Shown here one piece after another: positions 8,928-18,636 of a DNA stretch of 23,613 nt; position 1 is the stretch's first letter, and each line of letters opens with the position of its first letter. Below the pieces are notes generated by a model. The model was not told the origin of the DNA, did no database searches, and saw only the letters and a list, made by a program, of their open reading frames with translations. Both the position numbers and the translations under genes were made by a program. This stretch comes from CAZEHO01 sp964511945 (GTDB lineage: Bacteria; Actinomycetota; Acidimicrobiia; Spongiisociales; UBA11373), in NCBI GenBank assembly GCA_964511945.1, contig CAZEHO010000039.1:1-23613 (forward strand), in the 5' to 3' direction.

Positions 8928-10592
8928 ATGTTCCCCGCAGCCATCCATGATGCCGTCCGAGCGGCGCTCGCCACGGCTCACACAACCGGTGAGCTGCCCG
9001 ACCTGAGCGACCTGCCGTTCGTCGTCGAACGCCCCCGCGATCGCAGCAACGGCGATTGGGCGGTCAACGTCGCGATGGTGGCGGCGCGGCCGGCCAATGC
9101 GGCCCCGCGGGCGATCGCCGAGATCGTGGTCAGCCATCTTGCGGACGTCGAGCATGTAGAGGCGATCGAGATCGCCGGCCCCGGGTTCATCAACTTCACC
9201 CTCGGTGCGTCCTGGTACCTGGAGGTGCTCCGTGCCGCGGCGCAAGGCGGGCCCGATCACGCCCGGAGCGACACCGGCAAAGACGAGCGGATCCAGGTGG
9301 AGTTCGTGTCGTCCAATCCGAACGGCCCGCTCCACATCGGTCATGCCCGCGGGGGAGTGACCGGCGATGTGCTGTGCCGGATCTTCGAGTACGTCGGTCA
9401 CCCGGTGTCTCGTGAGTACTACTACAACGACGCCGGGGTCCAGATGGACCGCTACGCCGCCAGCCTCGAGGCCCGCTATCTGCAGGCGCTGGGACGTGAC
9501 GCCGAGTTCCCGGAGGACGGGTATCCCGGACAGTACGTGATCGACTGGGGCCGGGAACTCGCCGAAGAGGCCGGATCCGAATTGCTCGACCTCGAGCCCG
9601 AGGAGCGCCTGGCCCGGATCCGCCAGTGGGGCCTGGATCGGGCGATGCGCGACATCGAGGAGACCCTGGAGCTTGCACGAATCCCCTTCGATGTGTGGTT
9701 CAGCGAGTTGACCTTGCACGAACGGGGCGAGGTCGAGAATGCAGTCGGGCGCCTCGAAGACCGTGGCCACGTATTCCGGGACGAAGGTGCGGTGTGGTTC
9801 CGCACCACCGAGTTCGGCGACGAAAAGGACCGGGTGCTGGTCAAATCCGACGGGAGTCCCACCTACCTGGCCCCCGACGTGGCCTATCACCATGACAAGT
9901 TCCAGCGTGGATTCGACCGCCTCATCAACATCTGGGGTGCCGACCACCACGGCTACATCCCCCGGATGAAGGCGGCCATTGAGGCACTCGGGTACGACCC
10001 GGACGCCCTCGAGATCATCATCACCCAGATGGTCAACCTGACCCGGGCCGGGGAGCCGGTGCGGATGTCGATGCGGGCCGGCGAATTCGTGACCTTCCGA
10101 GAGGTACTCGAAGAGGTCGGCACCGACGCCACCCGCTACTTCCTGGCTGCTGTGAGTCCCGACAGCGCGATCACCTTCGACCTTGAGAAGGCGAAGGAAC
10201 AGAGCATGGACAACCCGGTGTATTACCTCCAGTACGCCCACGCCCGGGTGTCGAGCCTGGAGGGCTTTGCCGCCGACGCCGGCGTGCCGCGCCGGCCGAT
10301 CGACGAGGTCGACCTGGCGCTGCTGGTCGATCCGGCTGAGGTCGAGCTGCTGAAGCAGATCGACCGTCTCGGCGAAGAGGTGCACGAAGCCGCCGTTCGG
10401 CGGGCGCCGCACCGGGTAGCGAGCTACGGCCAGGACCTGGCCGCGGCGTTCCACAAGTTCTACACGGACTGCCGGGTGGTCATCGACGACGCCGAACTGA
10501 GCCAGGCCCGGCTGTGGCTGGTCGAGGCCACCAAGAGTGCACTCGTGGCCGTGCTCGGGATCCTCGGGCTGTCGGCTCCGGAACGGATGTAG
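8928..10592 (+). CDS. argS: Arginyl-tRNA synthetase
   Basis: This class I synthetase attaches arginine to tRNA-Arg. From the ATG at 8928 it has 554 residues, normal for the family. The N-terminal Arg-S additional domain (about 1-95, with RSNGDWAVNVAM) is followed by the catalytic domain with NPNGPLHIGHARGG (HIGH at 136-139) and GADHHGYIPRMKAA. As is common in this enzyme, no clear KMSKS is present; the region reads MSMRAGEF. The DALR anticodon-binding domain follows, with YAHARVSSL and the typical C-terminal ending ERM. The start was chosen because a -10 box overlaps the upstream ATG at 8901. tRNA-Arg(CCG) lies divergently just upstream. A short palindrome (GACGGCCGCCGTC, 10594-10606) follows the stop codon. 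Confidence 0.96.
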   Translation: MFPAAIHDAVRAALATAHTTGELPDLSDLPFVVERPRDRSNGDWAVNVAMVAARPANAAPRAIAEIVVSHLADVEHVEAIEIAGPGFINFTLGASWYLEVLRAAAQGGPDHARSDTGKDERIQVEFVSSNPNGPLHIGHARGGVTGDVLCRIFEYVGHPVSREYYYNDAGVQMDRYAASLEARYLQALGRDAEFPEDGYPGQYVIDWGRELAEEAGSELLDLEPEERLARIRQWGLDRAMRDIEETLELARIPFDVWFSELTLHERGEVENAVGRLEDRGHVFRDEGAVWFRTTEFGDEKDRVLVKSDGSPTYLAPDVAYHHDKFQRGFDRLINIWGADHHGYIPRMKAAIEALGYDPDALEIIITQMVNLTRAGEPVRMSMRAGEFVTFREVLEEVGTDATRYFLAAVSPDSAITFDLEKAKEQSMDNPVYYLQYAHARVSSLEGFAADAGVPRRPIDEVDLALLVDPAEVELLKQIDRLGEEVHEAAVRRAPHRVASYGQDLAAAFHKFYTDCRVVIDDAELSQARLWLVEATKSALVAVLGILGLSAPERM

Positions 10593-10609
10593 CGACGGCC
10601 GCCGTCTGA

Positions 10610-10639
10610 TTCCAAGCGGCGCTCCGCAGCAGTTACATT
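10610..10639 (+). promoter_or_regulatory. Promoter of hom (leaderless transcript likely)
   Basis: TTCCAA (10610-10615) and TACATT (10634-10639) are spaced by 18 bases. The -10 box ends six bases before the ATG at 10646, so transcription probably begins at the start codon itself. No ribosome-binding site is present, which agrees with a leaderless mRNA. Confidence 0.6.
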
Positions 10640-10645
10640 CCTCTT

Positions 10646-11935
10646 ATGCAGCATCCACTGGGCGTTGGGATTCTTGGGGCGGGAACGATCGGCGGCACGC
10701 TGATTCGCCGGTTGATCGATGAGCACGATGTGGTTCGGGCCAAGACGGGTCTGGATCTGGAGGTGCGCCGGGTTGCGGTGCGGTCGTTGGACAAGGCTCG
10801 GGCGTTCACCCTTCCCGAAGGGGTGTTGAGCGATCGCCCCGATGAGCTGGTGACGGCCGACGACATCGACCTCGTGGTCGAAGTGATGGGCGGCATCGAG
10901 CCTGCCGGGAGTTTTGTACTGGCCGCCCTGGAGGCGGGCAAGCCGGTGATAACCGCAAACAAGGAGTTGATCGCGGCCGAGGGCCGTGAGCTGATCGCCG
11001 CCGCCGAGGCCTCAGGGGTGCCGCTGCTGTTCGAGGCGGCGGTCGGTGGCGGCATCCCGATCATCCGGCCGCTGGCGGAGACGCTGGCCGGGGAGCCTAT
11101 TGGACGGGTGATGGGGATCGTCAATGGGACGACGAACTACATCCTCACCCAGATGACCGAGCTGAACGCGCCCTACGGGGAGGCCCTGGCCGAGGCGCAG
11201 GAGCTGGGGTACGCCGAGCCGGATCCGACCGCCGATGTGACCGGGGCCGACGCGGCGTCGAAGGCGGCAATCCTGGGGAGCCTGGCGTTCGGGACGTGGG
11301 TGCCTCCGGCGGGGGTGTATACCGAGGGGATTGAGCAGATCGGCGTGGAGGACATTGCCTTCGCTGCCGATCTGGGGTTCGTGATCAAGTTGCTTGGGGT
11401 GTCGGAGCGTCGCCCTGAGGGCATCAGTACCCGGGTGCATCCGGTGATGATCCCCAACGATCACCCGCTGGCTCCGATCCGCGGGTCCACCAATGCGATC
11501 TTCATCGAGGGCCCATCGATCGATGAGCTGCTGTTTGCCGGGCCGGGCGCCGGGGGTGACCCGACGGCGACCGCGGTGCTGGGTGATGTGATCGATGCCG
11601 CACGTGAGATCCTCGCCGAAGCCCAGGTGTCTCCCCGGATCCGGTTCGCTCCCGGTGCGTTGATGGACTTCGGTGATGTCCCGACGTGCTGGTACATCCG
11701 TCTCGAAGTCGCCGACCGGCCCGGGGTGCTGGCGCAGATCGCCGGGGCCTTCGGGGACGCCGACGTGAGCATTCGCTCTGTGTGGCAGGACGGCCGCGGT
11801 GATCGGGCCACGCTGCTGTTGGTCACCCACGAGGCTCCGGAACGGTCCCAGCGGGCAGCAGTCGATGCACTTCGCAACCTCGACGTCGTCGCCGAGGTTG
11901 CTTCGGTGATCCGGGTCGAAGGCGACGAATCGTGA
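10646..11935 (+). CDS. hom: Homoserine dehydrogenase
   Basis: The enzyme reduces aspartate semialdehyde to homoserine for threonine and methionine synthesis. The protein has 429 residues. The Rossmann motif GVGILGAGTIGG lies at 6-17, the TANKELIA segment at 103-110 (K106), then EAAVGGGIPII and NGTTNYILTQM, and the catalytic-domain signature GYAEPDPTADVTGADAASK. A C-terminal ACT domain (about 345-420, YIRLEVADRPGVLAQIAGAF) suggests feedback control by threonine, as known for this class. The stop codon overlaps the thrC start (GTGA), indicating translational coupling. Confidence 0.97.
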   Translation: MQHPLGVGILGAGTIGGTLIRRLIDEHDVVRAKTGLDLEVRRVAVRSLDKARAFTLPEGVLSDRPDELVTADDIDLVVEVMGGIEPAGSFVLAALEAGKPVITANKELIAAEGRELIAAAEASGVPLLFEAAVGGGIPIIRPLAETLAGEPIGRVMGIVNGTTNYILTQMTELNAPYGEALAEAQELGYAEPDPTADVTGADAASKAAILGSLAFGTWVPPAGVYTEGIEQIGVEDIAFAADLGFVIKLLGVSERRPEGISTRVHPVMIPNDHPLAPIRGSTNAIFIEGPSIDELLFAGPGAGGDPTATAVLGDVIDAAREILAEAQVSPRIRFAPGALMDFGDVPTCWYIRLEVADRPGVLAQIAGAFGDADVSIRSVWQDGRGDRATLLLVTHEAPERSQRAAVDALRNLDVVAEVASVIRVEGDES

Positions 11936-12957
11936 AACCGTGGCCGGGTCTCATCGAGGCCTACCGGGAACGATTGCCGGTCACCGACGACACACCGGTC
12001 GTTACCCTCCAGGAAGGCAGCACCCCGCTGATCCACGCGGAGCACCTGTCGGAGCGAGTCGAGCGGCCGGTCTTTCTCAAGTACGACGGCACCAATCCCA
12101 CCGGCTCGTTCAAGGACCGGGGCATGACGCTCGCCGTTACCAAAGCGGTGGAAGAGGGATCGCGCGCCGTCGCCTGCGCGTCGACCGGGAACACGTCGGC
12201 GTCGGCTGCTGCGTATGCCGCGAAGGCCGGGATCGACTGCCTGGTGATCCTTCCTGCAGGCAACGTTGCTCTCGGCAAGCTGGCCCAGGCCATTCGCCAC
12301 GGCGCAAAGGTGGTGGCCGTCGATGGGTCGTTCGACGACGCGCTCGAATTGGTTCGCAAGGTGACCACGGACTACGACATAACGCTGGTCAACTCGCTCA
12401 ATCCGTACCGCATCCTCGGCCAGCAAACGGGTGCCTGGGAAGTCGTCGATGCCCTCGGCTCTGCGCCGGCCGTCCACGCGCTTCCGGTCGGCAACGCCGG
12501 GAACATCACCGCCTATTGGATGGGATACACCGCAGTGGGGGAGCGGCCCCGGATGTGGGGCTTCCAGGCTGCCGGGGCTGCGCCGATCGTGCTCGGCGAA
12601 CCGGTGCTGCAGCCCGAGACCATCGCCACCGCGATTCGGATCGGCGCTCCGGCCTCATGGGACGGAGCGGTTGCGGCGCGGGATGAATCCGGCGGACGGA
12701 TCGAAGCGGTCACCGACGACGAAATCCTCGACGCCTACCGCTTGATTGCGGAGCGGGAGGGGGTGTTCGCCGAACCGGCCTCCGCCGCGTCGGTTGCCGG
12801 GATCCTGAAGTTCTCCGACGACCTGCCGGAGGGGCCGGTGGTCTGCACGCTCACCGGCCACGGTCTCAAGGATCCGAACACCGCTCTCCTTGATGTACCC
12901 GACCCGAAACCCATCCCGCCGACGCTCGCAGCGCTGACCTCATGGCTCGGGTGGTAG
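11932..12957 (+). CDS. thrC: Threonine synthase
   Basis: This PLP enzyme converts O-phosphohomoserine to threonine. The protein has 341 residues, the short bacterial/archaeal type II-like length. The PLP lysine is K61 in TGSFKDRGM. The substrate-binding STGNTSASAAAYAAKAG segment, the PVGNAGNITAYW glycine-rich phosphate loop and the C-terminal CTLTGHGLKDP are visible. The GTG at 11932 overlaps the hom stop codon by four bases. A homoserine kinase gene (thrB), needed to make its substrate, does not follow; the next gene encodes a membrane protein that overlaps thrC by 16 bases. Confidence 0.96.
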   Translation: MKPWPGLIEAYRERLPVTDDTPVVTLQEGSTPLIHAEHLSERVERPVFLKYDGTNPTGSFKDRGMTLAVTKAVEEGSRAVACASTGNTSASAAAYAAKAGIDCLVILPAGNVALGKLAQAIRHGAKVVAVDGSFDDALELVRKVTTDYDITLVNSLNPYRILGQQTGAWEVVDALGSAPAVHALPVGNAGNITAYWMGYTAVGERPRMWGFQAAGAAPIVLGEPVLQPETIATAIRIGAPASWDGAVAARDESGGRIEAVTDDEILDAYRLIAEREGVFAEPASAASVAGILKFSDDLPEGPVVCTLTGHGLKDPNTALLDVPDPKPIPPTLAALTSWLGW

Positions 12958-14417
12958 GCGACTCCGCTCCGGCCGGGTCGTGGCCATCCGAGCGGTTCTC
13001 GATCGGATCCCGTCCCGACCGCCGGGAGCTGCTGATCCTCGCCGCCATACTGGCGGTGTTCGTCCTCATGGCCGGCCTGCTGGTGCTCAAGGGGGGGCCA
13101 CTCGGCCACGACGAATCGGTGTATTCACTGCGCGCCGAGAGCTTCCGCCTCGGCGAACCGGCATCAAACACCTGGGCGGCATACCGGGCTCCCGGCCTGC
13201 CGTTCCTGCTGCAGCTCGCGTGGCTCGGCGGTCCCTCCGAGGTGGGGCTCCGGTCGGTGACCGTGATCTTCGGGGTGCTGCTGGTGGCCGGCACCTGGCT
13301 GCTCGGCCGGGCCGTGTTCGGCTCCCGGCCCGGCTTGATCGCCGCAGCCGGCGTTGCGACGACGCCGCTGATCGTCGCTTCATCGATCCAGGTGTGGCCC
13401 GACGTCCCGGGCGCGGCGCTCGGGGTTCTTGCCATTGGTGTCCTGGTGTTCGCAACGTCGGGAGACCGGGCCTCGTGGTGGATCCTGCTTGTGGTTCCGC
13501 TGGTGGCGGCGGCGACGGTTGTTCGCTTCGGGGCCCCGCTGCAGTTGGCGATCGGCCTCGGAGCCGTCGGAATCTGGCGGTGGCGGGTCCTGGTGCGATC
13601 GCTTCCCGCCGCCGGCGTCACCGCGGCAGCGTCGGTCACGGCCGTGGCGATCATCCTGCTGGTTCCTCGGGCCACCGGGAGTGAGGCAGCTCCGCTCCGA
13701 GCAACTGCCGAGCGGACCACCCGGATGTTCGAAGGGTTCGTGGACTACGCCCTCGAGGCGGGCATTCTGGTTGGTTCGGTCTCTGGGTTGCTCCTGGGGA
13801 TCGGCCTCCTGATTGCAGCCGTCTCCGCGATGAGGGACCCACGCCGGCGAGGCGCGGTGGTGATGATGGCAGGAGCAGGGCTCGGTACGTTTCTTGCGAC
13901 CGCGATCTCGCTTCACGGCGAGCTCCGCTACCTGAGCCCGACGATGCCGTTGCTCTGGGTGGCTGCCGGGTTCGGACTCGCCGGGACCAGTCGCTTCGTC
14001 CAGCTTCCGCAGTTCTTTGCGACGGCCGCCGCGGCGGCGCTGGCGATCGCGTTGCTGGTCACCGCGCTGGACTTCGGACAAGCGACCAATCGGTTCAACA
14101 CCTGGAACTACGGACACATCGAAGAGGCCGCCCGTTGGACGACTACGGGGGCCGGTGACCGCTCCTGCGGACTCCAGACCGGACATACCCCGCAGGCCGA
14201 CTGGTACTCGGACTGCATCGTGACCGGATACCCGGGGACGGGGAGCGTGGAGGTTCGCCCCGGACTCGCCGCTTCCACCGACGTCGTATTTGTGTTCCGT
14301 GTCCAGAACGGCAAACGGCAGCCGGGCGCGGCTGCCTGGGATGCGTTCGGGCAGGAACCGGTCGCTTCGATTGACGGCGGCGAAGTGCTGATCTACGAGG
14401 TCACGTCGGGTTCATAG
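12942..14417 (+). CDS. GT-C-like polytopic membrane protein, putative glycosyltransferase
   Basis: The protein has 491 residues and many hydrophobic segments (first at about 29-49). After the first segment comes GHDESVYSLRAESF (D57, E58), which resembles the acidic-pair loop of GT-C fold glycosyltransferases of the PMT/ArnT group (GT39/GT83), enzymes that take sugars from polyprenyl phosphates. A long soluble C-terminal part (about 375-491) contains two cysteines, CGL and DCIV, that may face outside. The acceptor and sugar are unknown. It overlaps thrC by 16 bases and is thus probably in the hom operon, where thrB is usually found. An alternative start is GTG 12951. The GT-C call is moderately sure. 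Confidence 0.7.
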   Translation: MARVVGDSAPAGSWPSERFSIGSRPDRRELLILAAILAVFVLMAGLLVLKGGPLGHDESVYSLRAESFRLGEPASNTWAAYRAPGLPFLLQLAWLGGPSEVGLRSVTVIFGVLLVAGTWLLGRAVFGSRPGLIAAAGVATTPLIVASSIQVWPDVPGAALGVLAIGVLVFATSGDRASWWILLVVPLVAAATVVRFGAPLQLAIGLGAVGIWRWRVLVRSLPAAGVTAAASVTAVAIILLVPRATGSEAAPLRATAERTTRMFEGFVDYALEAGILVGSVSGLLLGIGLLIAAVSAMRDPRRRGAVVMMAGAGLGTFLATAISLHGELRYLSPTMPLLWVAAGFGLAGTSRFVQLPQFFATAAAAALAIALLVTALDFGQATNRFNTWNYGHIEEAARWTTTGAGDRSCGLQTGHTPQADWYSDCIVTGYPGTGSVEVRPGLAASTDVVFVFRVQNGKRQPGAAAWDAFGQEPVASIDGGEVLIYEVTSGS

Positions 14418-14444
14418 CTCATTGCTCAGGGCTCATTGCTCATC
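14417..14444. repeat. Four tandem heptads after the GT-C gene
   Basis: Four 7-bp units of the form GCTCATT, GCTCAGG or GCTCATC run without a gap from the last base of the stop codon. The first and third units are identical. A perfect 10-bp palindrome GCTCATGAGC follows at 14541-14550. The array resembles those at 6991 and 21743 in period and in its TCA core. Confidence 0.65.
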
Positions 14445-14458
14445 GTTTCTCTTACCCT

Positions 14459-14486
14459 TTGCCCTGCGCTGCCGACGGTCTACAAT
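14459..14486 (+). promoter_or_regulatory. Promoter of rho
   Basis: TTGCCC (14459-14464) and TACAAT (14481-14486) are spaced by 16 bases; the -10 box differs from consensus at one position. Transcription would start near 14493, leaving a leader of about 200 nt before the rho ATG. Confidence 0.6.
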
Positions 14487-14492
14487 CCCCCA

Positions 14493-14690
14493 CGGTCATT
14501 CGACCGCACGTTCCCGGCCCGAACGCCGCTCATCGCGTTTGCTCATGAGCAGGCAACGTCCCGGATCCGCTCCGCAGATCACGGTGCAGCACTCCGGACA
14601 ACGGGACCCAACGGCGTGGCACGGTCAATCGACGGATCGCACCGGCACCTCTCGCTGCAGGGAGCGGCGAGCGCAGCCGGAAAGGACACC
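14493..14690 (+). other. Long 5' leader of rho
   Basis: About 200 nt lie between the predicted start and the rho ATG at 14691. The open frame extends upstream through this stretch to 14436, but its translation has no resemblance to Rho, and the promoter falls inside it, so the leader is treated as untranslated. Rho autoregulation through its own leader is known in E. coli, so the length is suggestive. No riboswitch class is recognised. Confidence 0.5.
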
Positions 14691-16283
14691 ATGAACAGAG
14701 CCAAGCTCCAGGAGAAGACCCTTGACGAACTGCGCACGATTGCTGCATCGGTGGGGATCGACGATCACAAGAAGCTTCAGAAGACGAAGCTGATCGCCGC
14801 CATTCTCGATGCCGACGGCTTCGAAGGCAGCAACGAGCCGGCTCCCGTCGAGCTGCCCGGGATAGAAGAAGTGCGCCCGGCGGAGGCCGAAGCGGCTTCC
14901 AACGGCGACGGTCCTGCAGCCGAACAGGACGAGGCTTCCGCCCCCAAGGGAGGCGACGAAGACGCCGAGGCCGAAGGCAAGGCTGAGTCCGACGACCACG
15001 ACGAGGCCAAGGGTGAAACGAAGAGCAGAGGCGAGAAGGCCGAGAGCGGTGCCCGCGAAGGCGATGGGCAGCGTGAAGACGGTCAGCGGGGTGACGGCCA
15101 GAACCGCAAGCGCCGCCGCCGCCGCAGTGGTGGACGTCCCGAAGAGCCGTTCGACGAGTCCAAGGCAGAGGTTCGTGAGGGCACCCTCGACATCCTCCCC
15201 GAGGGCTACGGATTCCTCCGCGTCACCGGATACCTCCCCGGCGAGAAAGACGTCTATGTGTCGGCGTCCCAGGTGCGCAAGTTCGGGCTCCGCAAGGGTG
15301 ACCGGCTCGGCGGCCCGATTCGGCCCCCGCGCTCCCAGGAGAAATTCCCGGCGCTGGTTCGCATCGAAGCGATCAACGGCATGTCGATCGAAGATGCCCG
15401 CCGGCGTCCCAAGTTCGGCGATCTCACACCGCTGTTCCCCGACGAGCGCCTCCATCTCGAGGTCGACGGCCAGCCCAATCACGTACTGGCCCGCATCGTC
15501 GATCTCATCGCACCGATCGGAAAGGGCCAGCGCGGCCTGATCGTCTCCCCGCCCAAGGCCGGGAAGACCACAGTGCTGAAGGAACTGGCGAACTCGATCA
15601 CGCACAACAACCCCGAATGCCATCTCATCGTTGTCCTCGTCGACGAGCGTCCCGAAGAGGTCACCGACATGCAGCGTTCGGTCAAGGGTGAGGTGGTCTT
15701 TTCCACCTTCGACCGTCCCGCCGAGGAGCACACCCAGGTGGCCGAGCTGGCCCTGGAACGGGCCAAGCGGCTGGTGGAGATGCAGACCAACGTAGTCATC
15801 CTGCTCGACTCGATCACCAGGCTGGCACGGGCGTACAACCTGGCGACCCCGGCCAGCGGCCGGATCCTCTCAGGTGGTGTCGACTCCACCGCCCTGTATC
15901 CGCCGAAGCGGTTCTTCGGTGCTGCCCGCAACATCGAGGAGGGTGGCAGCCTCACCATCCTCGGTACCGCACTCGTCGAGACCGGGTCGCGGATGGACGA
16001 GGTGATTTTCGAGGAGTTCAAGGGAACCGGAAACATGGAACTCCGGCTCGATCGCAAGCTTGCCGACAAACGGGTGTACCCGGCGATCGACATCGAGGCC
16101 TCCGGCACCCGCAAGGAGGAACTGCTCTTCGAGCCGAAGGAGCTGGTCGAGGTCTGGAAGCTGCGGAGAGTGCTCCTGGCGCTCCCGGAGCCGGCGGCCG
16201 GACTCGAGCTGCTCATCGACCGCCTCAAGAGCACCAAGTCCAACAAGGAATTCCTGGCCGACGTGGCCAAGACAGGTTCGTAG
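14691..16283 (+). CDS. rho: Transcription termination factor Rho
   Basis: Rho is a hexameric RNA-dependent ATPase that releases transcripts. From the ATG at 14691 (AAGGA ribosome site, spacing about 5) the protein has 530 residues. Rho_N lies at about 1-45 (LDELRTIAASVGIDDHKKLQKTKLIAAIL). An acidic then basic low-complexity insert (about 46-150) ends in an arginine run. The cold-shock-like RNA-binding domain starts near 160 (GTLDILPEGYGFLR). The ATPase domain has Walker A PPKAGKTT (K292), VLVDERPEEVTDM and the Q/R-loop regions. Such N-terminal inserts are common in high-GC Gram-positive Rho. It opens the rho-rpmE-DUF1385-prfA cluster. Confidence 0.97.
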   Translation: MNRAKLQEKTLDELRTIAASVGIDDHKKLQKTKLIAAILDADGFEGSNEPAPVELPGIEEVRPAEAEAASNGDGPAAEQDEASAPKGGDEDAEAEGKAESDDHDEAKGETKSRGEKAESGAREGDGQREDGQRGDGQNRKRRRRRSGGRPEEPFDESKAEVREGTLDILPEGYGFLRVTGYLPGEKDVYVSASQVRKFGLRKGDRLGGPIRPPRSQEKFPALVRIEAINGMSIEDARRRPKFGDLTPLFPDERLHLEVDGQPNHVLARIVDLIAPIGKGQRGLIVSPPKAGKTTVLKELANSITHNNPECHLIVVLVDERPEEVTDMQRSVKGEVVFSTFDRPAEEHTQVAELALERAKRLVEMQTNVVILLDSITRLARAYNLATPASGRILSGGVDSTALYPPKRFFGAARNIEEGGSLTILGTALVETGSRMDEVIFEEFKGTGNMELRLDRKLADKRVYPAIDIEASGTRKEELLFEPKELVEVWKLRRVLLALPEPAAGLELLIDRLKSTKSNKEFLADVAKTGS

Positions 16284-16313
16284 AATCCCTCGGCAGCACT
16301 CAGGAGCACATAC

Positions 16314-16628
16314 GTGAAGGAAGGCATCCACCCCGACTACCGCGAGGTCGTGTTCGTCGACACCTCGTCGGACTTCAAGTTCCTCACCCGCTCGACGGTC
16401 TCCACCAAGGAGGAGATCGAGTGGGAGGACGGCAAGACGTACCCGATGGTGCGCGTCGAGATCTCGAGCGCCAGCCATCCCTTCTATACCGGCAAGCAGA
16501 TCCTGGTCGATTCCGGCGGACGCGTTGAGCGGTTCCGCAAGCGGTACGGTCGGACCTCGTTCACCAACGAGGAGGCTGCTGCCGACGACACCGCCGCGGA
16601 GGCCACCGAGGACTCGGCGGAGGCATAG
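16314..16628 (+). CDS. rpmE2: Ribosomal protein L31 type B
   Basis: The protein has 104 residues. MKEGIHPDYREVVFVDTSSD and YPMVRVEISSASHPFYTGKQ match the type B L31, which lacks the zinc-binding cysteines of type A; no cysteine is present. The C-terminus has an extra acidic, alanine-rich tail (about residues 85-104). The GTG at 16314 has AGGAG at 16302-16306. It follows rho by 30 bp, the usual place of rpmE. In bacteria with both L31 types, type B is often Zur-regulated; no Zur box was seen here, and whether a second L31 exists elsewhere cannot be told from the window. Confidence 0.93.
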   Translation: MKEGIHPDYREVVFVDTSSDFKFLTRSTVSTKEEIEWEDGKTYPMVRVEISSASHPFYTGKQILVDSGGRVERFRKRYGRTSFTNEEAAADDTAAEATEDSAEA

Positions 16629-17553
16629 TGTCCCGCCCCCCGGGCGCAACGGTCGGCGGACAGGCCGTCATTGAAGGCGTGATGATGCGCGCCCCAAACC
16701 GGTGGGCGGTCGCCGTGCGCCGTCCCGACGGTGTGATCGAGGCTGCAGGCCACGAACTCCCCAGGCTTTCAGCGCGCTCCCGCTGGGCCCGAGTTCCGTT
16801 CGTGCGCGGCGTGCTGGTGCTCGTCGAGTCGCTCAACCTTGGGTTCCGGGCCCTTTCGTGGTCGGCCCAGAAGGCCGGTGACGAAGAGGAAGAGATCACC
16901 GGGCGCTCGATCGCGTTCGCCATGGCGATCGCGCTCGTCTTCTTCGTCGGGCTGTTCATGGTGCTGCCGCTGCTGGTCGCCCACGGTGCCGAATCGATCT
17001 TCGGGGAGAACACGGTGTTCTTCAACGTGGTCGATGGCCTGGTGCGGCTCGGCCTGTTCATCGGCTACATCTGGGCGATTGGGCGCTCGAAGGAGATTCA
17101 GCGGGTCTTCCAATACCACGGCGCCGAGCACAAGACCATCCATGCCTATGAGGCCGGCAAGCCGCTGGCGATTGATCATATCCAGCCGTACAGCCCCCGC
17201 CATCCGCGGTGTGGAACCAACTTCCTGATGATCGTCGTGCTCATTGCGCTGATCGTGTTCACCGCACTGGGCCGGCCTGCGTGGCCGTGGCTCATTGCCA
17301 GCCGCGTCTTCCTGATTCCGGTCATCGCCGGGTTCAGCTACGAGATCCTGAAGGCGGCGGCGGATCGCCGCTGGCTGGCGATCGCGTCCAAGCCGGGGAT
17401 CTGGCTGCAGCGGCTCACCACCCGCGAGCCCACCGACGACATGGTCGAAGTGGCCGTGGCCAGCCTCCTCGCCGCCCTCACCGACGAAGAGCGCGAGGCT
17501 GTGGCCGCACGGGGTGAGATCGCACCGGGGGCCACGGCAGCCGAGGTCGCCTG

Positions 17554-17554
<1 letters not shown>
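16628..17554 (+). CDS. DUF1385 (YqhQ-like) membrane protein
   Basis: The protein has 308 residues. The start GGQAVIEGVMMRAPNRWAVA, the central YHGAEHKTIHAYE and the SPRHPRCGTNFL motif are signatures of the DUF1385/COG3872 family, described as predicted metal-dependent enzymes because of conserved histidines and glutamates. About four membrane segments are seen (near 98-118, 135-150, 200-220, 225-245). The GTG shares one base with the rpmE stop codon (TAGTG), and the stop shares one base with the prfA ATG, so it is translated in a coupled series. Genes of this family are often placed next to rpmE/prfA in bacteria; the function is unknown. Confidence 0.9.
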
Positions 17555-18633
<1,079 letters not shown>

Positions 18634-18636
18634 GCT

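Noticed and set aside
8922..10454. 510-residue minus-strand open frame inside argS
   Set aside because: It is a shadow of argS in high-GC sequence; its translation has no domain signature, while argS shows all class I motifs.
14436..14690. Rho start 85 codons upstream
   Set aside because: The candidate promoter lies inside that stretch, the translation is not Rho-like, and the ATG at 14691 has a ribosome site and begins Rho_N.
14625..15731. 368-residue minus-strand open frame inside rho
   Set aside because: It mirrors the low-complexity insert of Rho and shows no recognisable protein pattern.
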